Below are positions 54,101-64,000 of a stretch of DNA of 64,000 nucleotides, one piece after another (within the stretch, counting starts at the first letter, position 1; every line of letters starts with the position of its first letter). Source of the stretch: Rhopalosiphum padi (taxonomy: Eukaryota > Arthropoda > Insecta > Hemiptera > Aphididae). A model generated the notes under the pieces. The model saw only the letters and a program-made list of their open reading frames with translations, was not told the DNA's origin and made no database searches. Location: contig NC_083597.1 in assembly GCF_020882245.1 (NCBI RefSeq), positions 65,326,152 to 65,390,151 on the forward strand, given 5' to 3'. The position numbers and the translations under genes are program-made.

Positions 54101-54894
54101 ATAAATCATGGAATTATATATAATAAGACAAAGTTAATAGTATTAATAACTACTTCATTATTTATATTAATATTTCAATAACTTAATATGTACCTGCATA
54201 ACAATACTCATTATGGCCCAAAAATAATATGGGTTATTTGGTTTAACTTTATGGAGAGCTAGTGCAGTTTGCTGTTGTTTTTTGTAATCACAAACACGAA
54301 CGTAAGACATGAAAAGACTAGACAATAATTCTTCGTTGACTGGATCTTGGAGTAAAGCATCCTCGTATACTTCACATACCATATGAGCTATACAATTAAA
54401 ATAAAATAGATTTTATCAACTTAAATGCAAATACTATTAAAATTACGTTTTTTTAACTCTCTATAGCAAGCTGTTAACGCAAGCAATGTTGATTCATCAG
54501 ATGGCTTGCATTCTCTTACTTCTTTCAACAATGTTTCTGCCTCTTGGTCTTTTCCAAGTCGGACTAAGGTTAAACTCTTCAGCGCCTGTATGAAATAAAT
54601 ATGGTTATAACTAAATAATTTGACTAGACAAATCTACTTAAGAATTCTCTATTTAAACATTTGGTTCATACTTTGGAACAATTTTGACTGGGTAATTTTT
54701 TTATTAATTTATCCAACTCGTGCAAAGCCTTTTTATAATTTCCGTTGTCTATCCATTCTGTAAGTAAAAAAAAACCAAAAATAAAATTTAAGAATGTCGA
54801 ATAGTAGGAGAATTATTTGAGTACCATAAATCGGTCTCAACCGCCGTTCCGCCATAGAATTATCGTTCCTACTAAGCCTGCTTCTGGACGCCAT
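48117..54894 (-). CDS. NAA25: NatB auxiliary subunit NAA25 (MDM20/psidin)
   Basis: Family role: TPR-rich scaffold that anchors the NatB catalytic subunit NAA20 to ribosomes for N-terminal acetylation of Met-Asp/Glu/Asn/Gln proteins. Fifteen minus-strand exons, all in phase: 54894-54825, 54757-54672, 54585-54447, 54387-54194, 54078-53941, 53858-53704, 53534-53281, 53064-52895, 52159-51996, 51928-51756, 51677-51508, 51425-51258, 51186-50497, 50424-50293, 48467-48117. They give 1,017 residues, near the usual size (about 970). Diagnostic blocks: AERRLRPIYEWIDNGNYKKAL at the N-terminus, the TPR segment MVCEVYEDALLQDPVNEELL, NPYYFWAIMSIVMQ, AERMVQKYINEDKIDAEQEI, FGQKPCCFYDLRPYMSLL and IKNTQLDSLGYLHTF. 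The start ATG at 54894 is the first in frame and precedes the conserved N-terminus by about 14 residues. Introns 8 and 14 carry palindromic elements. Shares a divergent promoter with the PHF12-like gene. Confidence 0.95.
48985..49581. mobile_element. Palindromic MITE-like element, copy C, in NAA25 intron 14
   Basis: Left end CAGCATGATTCTTTTATCAT is the inverted partner of the right end ATGATAAAAGAATTATCCTG; TA flanks both (48983-48984, 49582-49583). The arms match over almost the full 597 bp (ACTCATTATTTCAAAAATTA, GAAAACATTTTTTACATAGT, AGGGCAAGTAGTTT). They meet at a centre with GGAGTGGTACGGGGTTACC that is shared with copy B. No coding capacity. Arms are more alike than in copy A, suggesting a younger insertion. 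Confidence 0.87.
52191..52647. mobile_element. Palindromic TTAA-flanked MITE-like element in NAA25 intron 8
   Basis: TTAA at 52191-52194 and 52644-52647 flanks a 449-bp body whose ends are inverted copies: GGGGATTCGATACCGTAATT on the left, and on the right the reverse complement of GGGGATTCCATCTCGTGATT. Arms of about 200 bp continue to match (TTTTCTGT.TTTGTCTAA, GAAAACAGAT.TGAATTTGT). The TTAA target points to a piggyBac-type transposase acting in trans. The open frame at 52449-52700 is a by-product of the arm, not a gene. Confidence 0.85.
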
Positions 54895-56189
54895 CGGTAC
54901 CGTTGTAAAATACCCTTTTTCCTGTGCAGTTACCGACCGAGATTTAAAAGTACCTAGTAATAGCAGAAAAAAGACTTAGTACTCGTAGTCGTAGTGTAAT
55001 AAATCGTCGGGTTTGAATAAAATTTAAAGTGATCGAAAATCACATTTGCCGAGTTTATAACCACAAAAAAAAAAAAAAAAGAGAAAAAAATAGTTAAGAG
55101 AGTGAAACTGCGCAACCAGTGTTGCTTGCACTGATAAAAACGAAATCATGTACAAAAAAAAAAACCGTAAGTGTTGTACGCATGGAGGTCAGACTTGGAG
55201 GTAGAAAATATTACACACATGGAGCGTGAAGTAAAATCATAACAAGATGTTCCGCTGCCACCGCCACCGCAATCGGTGGGACGGTAAACAAAAAACAAAA
55301 ATCATTAAAGTTATTACCTGTTAAACGTTTACTACGCCGTCCGTTATCCAACTCGAATCGTTCACCATCGTCATATTATTATGTTGTCGTAATATTTTAT
55401 TATTACTATAGAAAATATACGATTTAGGACGCGCTCGGCGGTCGTCCGTGTTGTCCCGGTGATCGCGCTCTATCGAACGAAAGGCCGACCAATAACGGCA
55501 GAGCAGCCCTGATTTCTTAAGTACACAGCAACCACAGTCATAGTTGTGTAGTGTCGTACACACTTGCAGTTTTACGTACCACGTACCGTAGTCGTATATT
55601 TTGTGTGGTGCACTGGTACAGCATCAATATCCATTGCCACCCTCAAACGTCAGCGATAGGTCCAAAACGACGACATCCGTCGCGAGCGCTCCGTGTATCC
55701 GACATCCGAGTCGTTGCGCCCGCTGCTAAGCTACCCTCAGTGTCCTCATTCAAGCGTCCGGTTAGCTCGTCTGTGCGCCCGTTCGTTCACGTTCGTCTCT
55801 CGCAGTGCCACCCGTCCGCCATCGGTCGTAATAGAATCGCATTATCTGCGTTGTCGTTGTCGTTAGTTGCGGCCATTAGTCGCGTTTCCTTTAATTTTTC
55901 GTTTATACATCGTCGCAATCCGTTACTGCCGTGCCCGACCAATATTACTGTTATTAGATCGCCTTAACGATTTTCTCGCCTTTCACATGACCGACGCCGC
56001 CATTTGTTGTCGAGCGTTCGGGTGTTGTCTATCCGTCCGTTCCGCGTTTTTATCGATCGTGTATTCGTTGTCGTTTGGCGTACGCGAACCACCCGTGCAA
56101 TCTGCTTGAGTGTACACTGACGTCCATTACACAGAGCACGAGCACGCGCGATCACACAATAGTTTTCGTTTAGTTAGACCGTTGTCGTA
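54895..56189. promoter_or_regulatory. Divergent CpG-rich promoter region, NAA25 / PHF12-like
   Basis: NAA25 (-) and the PHF12-like gene (+) start head-to-head 1.3 kb apart. The right part (about 55430-56180) is strongly CpG-enriched compared with the rest of the window, with many CGTCG/GTCCG repeats, as expected for a broad housekeeping promoter plus 5' UTRs. Open frames here on both strands (for example 55551-55967) arise from this stop-poor composition, and I do not count them as genes. An A-run lies at 55064-55080. Confidence 0.6.
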
Positions 56190-59100
56190 ATGGCCGCCAA
56201 GAGATCGGTTTCGCCCGGGCCCATTGACCTGATGAAGGTAAGCCCACCGAGCAGTCCGACTACATTTTCTGCGGTCGTCTCCGATGTCGCTTTTACGGTT
56301 TCGTTTTCGAGACGAGCCCGCGCGTCCAGGCCGAGCAAAACGCGCACAACGCGCAAAACGTGCAATACGCGCACGGGTGACGAGGTGAGCTGTGTTGCGC
56401 GGACTGGGCGCCGCCCTCGTTCATTTGTTTTCAATTTTTATTCATCGTGTGGTATGTTTCTGGCATCTTGCATATCGAATAATCTGCGGAGCCAGTACAA
56501 CCGATCGATCAATGTTTTTTTTTTTTTCGTGAACGATCTGAAGGGACGCTCGCAAATGTTCAACAATTTTGATTTAAATAATATGCCTAACGTCTCTACC
56601 TACCTATTCCCATTGCTTATCTTTTGTTTTGGATTTAGGAAATAATGAGATTGATTGCTGAACCAAATTCGGTGAATAACAAGAAAAGACCGGAAGTTGC
56701 TTATTTCCAACACCCATCTAAGACCGTTGATCCTACAACATGTAATCTATGCAGTGATAGTACAGAATTTGTATGCAGTGGACAATATCAAAAATCATCA
56801 AATAGCCCGTAAAATAATATTTTTATTATGCATGCCTTAATTAAATATTTTATATATTATAATGTTATGTAAATATTTGTGTTCATGCAATGATTAATTT
56901 CCTTGATGAACACTGATCCAGCCTATGTCTATATTGATTATGTGAGTAAAATTAAATCGTTATTACAGATAACCATATTACTCATTAGCTTGTATTACCT
57001 TGTTATATTATATGTTTTAGAATGAAGTATTCAACCCTGATTTTTCCAGGAAAAAATATGAAGGTAAAACTGAAAACTAATATACAAGTTACCATTTCAC
57101 ATTTAAGTTTCATTTAAGATGGAAAAATATAAGGTATTTTATCGATTTATTTTTTTTTACAGAAGTTAGACTCAAGATTAAAACATTATTTGATTTTGAT
57201 TTTCCGTTCAATCCATTTGAATCATTCCTTGAAGAAGTACCAATACAACGCAAATTCAGTACATATTATTTTATTTTTTTCTCATTTAAAATACTTTAAT
57301 AAATTAATTGTTTTTATCAGATGCAAAACTTCCTGTCAGAAAACAGTTGGATAAACTTAAAATGATACGCAAGAACGATAGATGTGTTGTATGTAAAAAA
57401 TGTGTTCTTCAGGGACGATTAGTGCAATGTCATCATTGTACTAGACTTTATCACCTCAACTGTTTGGATCCTCCTATCCGTGATTGGGATCATAGTATGA
57501 GATGGATCTGTCCAGCACACGACCAGTTTTTAGTTAGTTATATAATATATTTTTTAATTAATTTTTAAAACTAAATTGTTTACATTCATGCGTGAAAATT
57601 TATATTTCTAAAAATTAGGAATTAGCTTATCCTGACGTTTTCACTCCTGGTCGCGGATTACTGACTACTAATAATATAACAACAAAAAGGTCGCAATGTG
57701 AACTGCCATCTTTGCCTAAAGACAAATATATGAAATTGCCTAATATAATTGATACCATGTATAAAAAGGTAATAAGTTTTTAAAATTGTTAAGCAAGACT
57801 TGCATCATAAAATACAGCAAATAAAAAAAAAATCTGTAACAAAGTACACAATATTTAATTCAAGTTTAAATTTATATTTAACAAACTCTCCTATCTGTTT
57901 AAAATCTAAATATAATTAAGATAGATTAGAAGTAACATTACAATTTTATAGGTTGGTCCTAACATAACCTAATTACATTTTTAAGGTTAGGTTAGTCATA
58001 ACCTGGCCTATTTTACATTTTTAAGGTTAGGTTAGTCATAACCTAGCCTATTAAAAATTGTTAAGATTAGGTTCAACTAGAGCATGCCTAATTACATTAT
58101 TGTTTTGGTAGGTTGCTTCTAAACTAATGTATCAAAATTGTTGTGAAAATAAATAATACATTGCAAGGTACTTGGGATTTAATATTGTGAAATCCCTAAA
58201 CAATGACCTTATGTAATGTATTACTGTAAAAAAATAATACATAACTAAATTAATAATTTTTTTATTTTTTTATATCTAGCCAAAGGATAACTTTCCAACA
58301 ACATCGAAAGAAAATTCATCTTTAAATATTTTATGGTAAAATAATGTTTTTATAATAGGATCGATTACCTAATTTTAGTTAGGTGATTAAAGTTGGCAAC
58401 ATTGTTCTTATCATTTTTATACCAGATTTCATTCCGATTTTCTATAAGATAATTATTCACTTTTTTTTCACAGTGTTAAACCTAATATTTTTGTTGAGTT
58501 AAATAACGTAATCTAATTTTAATAAATATACTAATATTTTACTTCTAAAAATGAAAATCGTTGAGTGGAGAGATCAACAGTTTTTATTGATAATCTATTT
58601 TTAATCAGAATGATATAAAAGATAATATATTATGATAACTACTATTTACTTATAATCGGGATGATAAATAGTATTAAATAATTAACTGTGTAAAAGAAAA
58701 CTATATTGCCAAAATTAAATTAAAAAATATGCATATTTATAGTATACCCTTTAATTTTTATTAACATCTCATTATACAATTTTTTTACATTTATTTTAAG
58801 AATAATCTTATTCTAATTTTTACACTGTTTTCATTTTTGTTTTCAGTGACGTTGCATCAATTGAATTGGAATCAATGAATTCTATTGATAAGATGAATGG
58901 TAAGTATTATCTTAAAAAAATTACAATATTTTATTTAGATATTTTTAAATTATGTAAATAAAAAAAAATAATCTGTTGACATCTAACTTCTTTCAGAAAC
59001 TGGTAATGTTACAAATTATATTTCTGATAAGTTACTGGAAAAAAGCAAAAGTTTACTGACTACAAAATGCAGTGCAACTTTGTCTTGTTTAACTGTACCC

Positions 59101-62100
59101 TTTGATATATCTGTACAGAGAGAATTAATAACGATTGGCAAAAGTGAGTAATTTATTTAACTGAAGTATAAATAAATATCCTTATTGGAAATTTCATGTT
59201 TACATTTCTGTAGGTCTTAAAAATCGATTATGTTTGCAAAATATTGGAAATTGCGAATATATTTCTGATTATCATGCCACCATCAGATTTGATAAAGTAT
59301 GTATTAAATATTTTATAAATAGTCATAAATTAACTTATTAATGCTTGTCATCTAGTAATTATTTATTTAGCAATTTTTTAAAACTATAAGTACATATTAA
59401 ATGTATATTATAATATAATAGTTAGATAATTTTATAAAGGGATATTATAATTTATAATCTATACTAAAAGATAAAAGTCCATCATACAAACATATTTGAT
59501 GATAAATTAAAATTATCTGCACATAGGTTATGTTATTAATAGGTTAGGTTAGGTTAGGTTAGGTTAGGTTATCTATGTTAGGTTAGGTTATCTATGTTAG
59601 GTTAGGTATTAATCCTAACCTAACCTAACCTATCCTTGATCTCCTGTTTATTATTTTATCTTAGATAATTTGACAAATATACAATACATTAAAATTATTT
59701 CTATAGTGCATTTCACGAAATAAGAGACTCGATTCTAGCGCGACTGGTGGACAAAAACCCTTAGGGCTACTCAACATGTGTACTACAATGCGCGAGAAAA
59801 TTGAATACCTGCATGTAATACACATGTTGAGTAATCCTAAGGGTTTTTGTCCACCAGTCGCGCTAGAATCGAGTCTCTTATTTCGTGAAACGCACTATAG
59901 TGAGATAAGCCATAATAGACCGACAAAAATCTGTTAATTTTGCGTATCTCTTCTATCCAGTCACAGTAGGAGCGTTTTAATACAGTACACATCGCTAGGT
60001 TAGGTTAGGCGCGCATGTTGCACATGCGCATTGCAATATTGTGCGAGTACCAACTGATCAGAGCTAACTTAGCTAAAAATGGAGTTTACATTGAGATTTA
60101 CAAATATTCAACTTATTATATTAATCAATTATCTTTTATATATTTTATTAACATTTAACATCGACTTTGAATATTGCAAAATATATTATGGTACATTTAG
60201 TCAACGCTACGTAGGAAATTTTCAAATAATTATTTCAAATACTATACAGTAATTAATATTATTTAAAAATATTAATGTTTATTATTATGTTCTTTTAAAA
60301 CCACACACTTTTTATGTAATAATATATCGTCTTGTCCCTTAATTTCATTATTTTAATCTGATAACTATTTTTAAGTAATTCAGCCTTTAAAATAATAATT
60401 TATGTTGAAATTTAAATATTATTTTTTTTAGAAATTATTTTAAAAACACAAGGTTAGCTTAACCTAAACCTAACCTATCTCCATTTACTAAATGTACTGA
60501 ATTGTGTATCATAATATTTTAAATCTATGTTTAAAACTATGTTAAATGTAAATAAAAAATTGAATTAATAAATAATTTGTTCCAATATTATATAAGAACA
60601 GTTACAATTTTAGTTAGGTTAGCTCTTATCAATTACTAGCTGATACGTGCCCGTCAGTGTGGCAGCGCTGAGTCGTTAGAACCATGGTTATAGATACTAT
60701 GATTACACCACAAGTTCTAATCACGGACTAAGATAAGTTCTTATCAAAAAAAAAAAATACCTGCCTACTCCTTTTTAGTAATGGCCAAACGTATATACCT
60801 AACCTGTGCACGCAGTTGGTGACTCCGCCTCCTTTCGTCGCGCTGTCAAATAAAAAACCTAATATTTTAGGTAACGTTCGTACACCGAAGGCGCTTGCAT
60901 TTCAAATGTAAATGTATAAATAAAATATTTTTTGCGAACTGCATGTGAGTGAATACTACCTACCATGTGTAATTGAAAAAAGGCGGTAAATCGATTAATT
61001 AATATACATGTTTTCAAATATCCTGCCAACAGCTGTTTGAGTTTGAAGATTATCTTTTATAATATCGCCTCGATGGTTGCGGGACGATGCGTGATTAGAC
61101 GTCCGTAAAAAGTTCTTGTGTCTTTCTAGTACCACCTAGCGCAATCTAGTTTTGTAGTTTAAAAATATTCTTTTGTATTATACCTTTGGCTCAATGCTTG
61201 TACAGTTAAAAATTGATATTTACAATATACACGACTGAAAAAACTAAAAAAGTAAATATCAAATATGAGTTATATAACTTCAATTTTTATAATAAAAACA
61301 ATTAAATATTGTTTTACTATTATTAATACAACTTTTTGCAGTCAGATACACATTTTTTAATTTATCCTGTTTTTTATTTTATTAGTTCGTTGAATATGTG
61401 AACTGTCTCATTCTCATTCTCAAACCTAACCTAACACTTAAAGTATATTTATTGTGACCTTCGCCTGAACTCCATGCATTAATTATTATCTGCTTCATTA
61501 AAAATGATTAGAGCAAACGCGATCCCATTTTTTAAAAATATTTCCTAATGCTTCTTCTCACTTATTTTTCTTGGTCATCTTTTAGAATGCCAAATATGTT
61601 TTTGGAAATTGTATGCGGTTCTCGTACGCAACAATGAGACATTTCAAAATATTATTTTTATATTTTATATTAAGTTAAATCTCAAATGATATAACAATAG
61701 TTTATTAGCTCTCAGCATAATAGATAAACAACATTGATATTTTTAATTTATAGTGAACATGGGTTATATAACTTATGATGTACATTATGTCAATACACAT
61801 TAAAATAGAAGGAAATGTAATTAAATATACAATAGTCATAGACAATGATAGCAATTTTTATGATAATATTCATACTTTTAGGAAAAATAGTAAATTATTG
61901 TTAAATGGTATTCAAAAAATATACTTTTGACATCCCATGCAAATTCAAAACCAATGTTTTTCGTGTAGTTACTGCTATTATTCACTAGGAGCGCTAACAG
62001 TTATTAGAAATCCGGAAGAACTATATAGACGCATAGACCTAATACTATAGTGCATTCACGAAATAAAAGACTCGATTCTAGCGCGACTGGTGGACAAAAA

Positions 62101-64000
62101 CCCTTAGGGCTAGAATCTAGTCTCTTATTTCGTGAAACGCACTATAGTATAAGGTCTATGTATAGACGCCGTTTAATATTTGGTGGCTTATGTTAATACA
62201 AATAAAATCCACATGAAGCTCTTGCAGTTATCAGGTTTTTGTCAAATTTTGATAAGAAAATTGCATTGTTTTTCTCTACAGCTCATTAGTCGTGGTTGGC
62301 ACGTTCGATTATTGTTGACCAGGTTACTCTTAGGGAGAAATAATGCTTTATTGTTGACTAACAATCTTCATGTGCAAAACTTGTGTGCTCTCGCTGTACA
62401 GAGTTAAGTTTTGTTTATATTATAAAATCTTAAAATAGTTAATTTAAAATTTTAACAATTTAGAATAAATATTTTGATTATGGTTTATTTTATTATAAAA
62501 TAATTTTATTCACGTAATAAATACATTAAAAAAATATTTTAGCGATGTAAAAATTAATGTTTAATTAGCTTAGCAAGTATCAAAATAATTTATTTTCTGA
62601 ATTACCTTGTAATATATTAATTGCTAGTTGCTACCTACAACTTATATTGACTATTTTGTTTATCATATTTTAAAATTTAATTTAAAAGAATTTAAAGAAT
62701 TTATTTTTGTGTTACAATTAGTTACATTTTCGTCAATAATTATTATTGATAGCTATTTTATTTAGCATTTCAATACTTAATATTATAATTAATTGTATAC
62801 ATAGTTGAGAATAAAAAAATAAAACATACAATAGAATCGAAAGTTATAATTTTTGTTTTCTTGGTATGTCTCATATGACTTAAAAACTTTTATTTTACTA
62901 ACAATTATAGAATTTATGGTATTACTGAAAATTACAAGGCATGTCATTCTGCGTTTTAAATAACAATGTATTGCAAGATTAAATAAATTTTTTAAATTTA
63001 TTATATAATCCATGATGTAATGTTATCTATGTAAATCTATTTGACATCCGTTCGGAGCGCTATCAGCTCTTCACATTTTCGTATTTTTGATAAGAATTTT
63101 CGTAAGTCATTATCAAAAATACGTGGTTTAGACCACGGACTAAGATATACAGGACTGGACACGATAAGGTTGGAAGGTGTGGGGGGTTAACCTCGAAATT
63201 TTACATCACAGGAGGAGTGCAGAGGGTATTTTCCTTTTTGCATTACTAGCGCCGTCTTAGTAGACCTAACCTAACCTGGAACTAGATCCAATAAGATTGT
63301 TTTTACTGGAATTTTCATTTTTCAAAACAAAATAGTGATAGTTACTTTATAGTACCTATAACATCTTAAATTTATCATACTATAATAGATATAATTAATA
63401 ATTATTAATACATTTGTGATAATATGATCTAGTTCTATAAGTATCCACTATGACGGCGCTACTAATGCTTAAAGGAAAATACCCCCTGCACTCCGCCTGT
63501 ATTATAACATTTCGTAACCATTATATTCATCTCGTGTCCAGTCCAGTATATCTTAACCCGTGATTTAGACTAAAGTGTAACCACAGTATAGATTAAATTC
63601 AATCTGTAATCATACAGACTTAACTCTGTTTTTTGTAAAAGTTATATTTTATTTTTTAATTTATTTTTGTGATTAAAATTATCAATTTTTGTATGTTGAT
63701 ATATTTGCTGAAGAAAATAAATATGTTTTGAATTATAAGTTTTTTCAGAAGAACCTCATTAGTCATTACTTACTACTTAAACATTTTTTTATTTAATTTT
63801 TTTTTAGAAAACTGGAGATTTTATTTTGAAAAATCTAAGTCGATTCGGTGTTATAGTTGATAATGTGTCCTATTTTGGAAATCGTAGACAACCATCAAAT
63901 AATCATGAGCAGCTGAAGAAAGTTAATTCTGGACATCAACAGCACGTAAATAAACAAAAAACAATTCAAAAAGATAAAATTATTCACATCGACGCTAACA
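56190..64000 (+). CDS. PHF12-like PHD-finger/FHA chromatin protein, 3' end cut
   Basis: Family role: PHF12 (Pf1) is a Sin3/HDAC- and MRG-associated corepressor subunit. Exons: 56190-56237, 56639-56770, 57021-57063, 57163-57258, 57321-57532, 57619-57768, 58280-58335, 58847-58899, 58997-59143, 59214-59296, 63808 to beyond the edge; about 404 residues. The N-terminus DLMKEIMRLIAEP matches the start of PHF12. A degenerate first PHD (CNLCSDSTEF) follows. The second PHD is intact: CVVCKKC, QCHHC, YHLNC and CPAH, giving PHF12's C-x2-H final pair. Near the end an FHA domain reads ITIGKSLKNRLCL, CEYISDYHATIRF and NLSRFGVIVDNVSYFGN, split by a 4.5-kb intron. The exon 2 donor (GTATGC after 56770) is the phase-compatible choice, but a longer exon 2 to about 56809 or an extra micro-exon near 56926 remains possible. 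Confidence 0.85.
57972..58094 (+). repeat. 40-bp tandem repeat with TTAGGTTAG core
   Basis: Two near-identical 40-bp units (ACATTTTTAAGGTTAGGTTA followed by GTCATAACCT.GCCTATT) starting near 57975 and 58015, then a third, more diverged unit to about 58094. Lies in the intron between PHF12-like exons 6 and 7. Confidence 0.7.
59541..59632 (+). repeat. Interstitial TTAGG telomere-type repeat with inverted arm
   Basis: Six contiguous TTAGG units at 59541-59570, then two short TTAGGTTA islands, then the opposite strand repeat (CCTAA, three to four units) at 59613-59632. TTAGG is the ancestral arthropod telomere repeat and is used by aphids. The head-to-head arrangement could fold into a hairpin. 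Confidence 0.8.
59704..59897. mobile_element. Small palindromic element, full-length copy
   Basis: Left end TAGTGCATTTCACGAAATAA and right end TTATTTCGTGAAACGCACTA are inverted partners, flanked by TA. Arms of about 70 bp are almost identical, through CTCGATTCTAGCGCGACTGG and GGACAAAAACCCTTAGG. Non-coding, 194 bp. Confidence 0.85.
62048..62144. mobile_element. Small palindromic element, internally deleted copy
   Basis: Same ends and TA flanks as 59704-59897, with the left arm complete to CCCTTAGGGCTAG, but most of the centre and the inner right arm are missing, leaving 97 bp. Lies 2.2 kb from the full copy in the same intron and orientation. Confidence 0.82.
63127..63570. mobile_element. Inverted-repeat element with about 160-bp arms
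   Basis: The left arm (GACTAAGATATACAGGACTG, GACACGA, then GGAGTGCAG.GGGTATTTTCC, then ACTAGCGCCGTC.TAGT) recurs inverted in the right arm ending at about 63570. The centre (about 63290-63430) is unpaired. No clear target-site duplication, so the exact ends are uncertain. Ends 237 bp before the last visible PHF12-like exon. Confidence 0.75.

Larger units (their letters stand above)
59297..63807 (+). other. Repeat-dense last visible intron of the PHF12-like gene
   Basis: A 4.5-kb intron splitting the FHA domain. It contains interstitial TTAGG repeat, two copies of one small palindromic element and a third inverted-repeat element (all annotated separately). It also holds CpG-containing patches near 59940-60060 and 60640-61140 that have no recognisable gene. 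The open frame 62180-62407 (+) has no family match. Confidence 0.7.

Noticed and set aside
55551..56434. Several open frames of 60-151 codons in the divergent promoter
   Set aside because: CpG-rich, stop-poor sequence. The proteins are low-complexity (Arg/Ser/Val-rich) with no domain. The only supported coding part is the first PHF12-like exon at 56190-56237.
1..64000. tRNA, rRNA, CRISPR or bacterial-type operons
   Set aside because: I found no cloverleaf, rRNA segment or regularly spaced repeat array by eye. The genome is clearly eukaryotic.

Overview
The window looks like nuclear DNA of a hemipteran insect, most probably an aphid. It is very AT-rich, full of short TACCTA/TAGGTA motifs. Genes have small exons separated by AT-rich GT..AG introns, there is interstitial arthropod-type TTAGG repeat, and the encoded proteins are insect-like. 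I assembled gene models by hand from reading frame, splice-site and protein-family continuity, because almost none of the proteins lies in one long open frame.

Layout. (1) 1-4205, + strand: the 3' part of a SART3 gene (last HAT-type repeats, two RRMs and the C-terminal tail, nine exons). (2) 4921-9085, - strand, tail-to-tail with SART3: a complete three-exon gene for an AA15-type (chitin-binding type-4) copper monooxygenase with a signal peptide, both histidine-brace histidines, and a C-terminal membrane anchor. Its second intron holds a 5'-truncated R1-like non-LTR retrotransposon with a 16-bp target-site duplication and an 808-bp palindromic element. (3) 9.1-48 kb: about 39 kb with no gene I can support. 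It holds a decayed non-LTR retrotransposon (37.6-38.3 kb), inverted-repeat elements (42.5-43.3 and 46.6-47.3 kb), a dispersed repeat in two copies, a CpG-richer patch at 17.3-18.2 kb and one weak candidate exon near 25.9 kb. (4) 48117-54894, - strand: a complete 15-exon gene for NAA25 (MDM20/psidin), the auxiliary subunit of the NatB N-terminal acetyltransferase. Two of its introns carry palindromic elements. (5) 54895-56189: a CpG-rich divergent promoter. (6) 56190 to the right edge, + strand: a PHF12-like gene (PHD zinc finger plus FHA domain), cut by the window end. Its 4.5-kb last visible intron is packed with inverted-repeat elements and TTAGG repeats.

The four genes are unrelated housekeeping or cuticle/chitin functions: spliceosome recycling, chitin oxidation, protein N-acetylation and Sin3/HDAC-type chromatin regulation. 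I see no operon-like cooperation. The most unusual content is (a) the membrane-tethered monooxygenase and (b) a set of near full-length palindromic non-autonomous DNA elements. One family (terminal motif CAGGGTGATTC, TA duplication) occurs three times, twice inside introns, and would give long RNA hairpins if transcribed.
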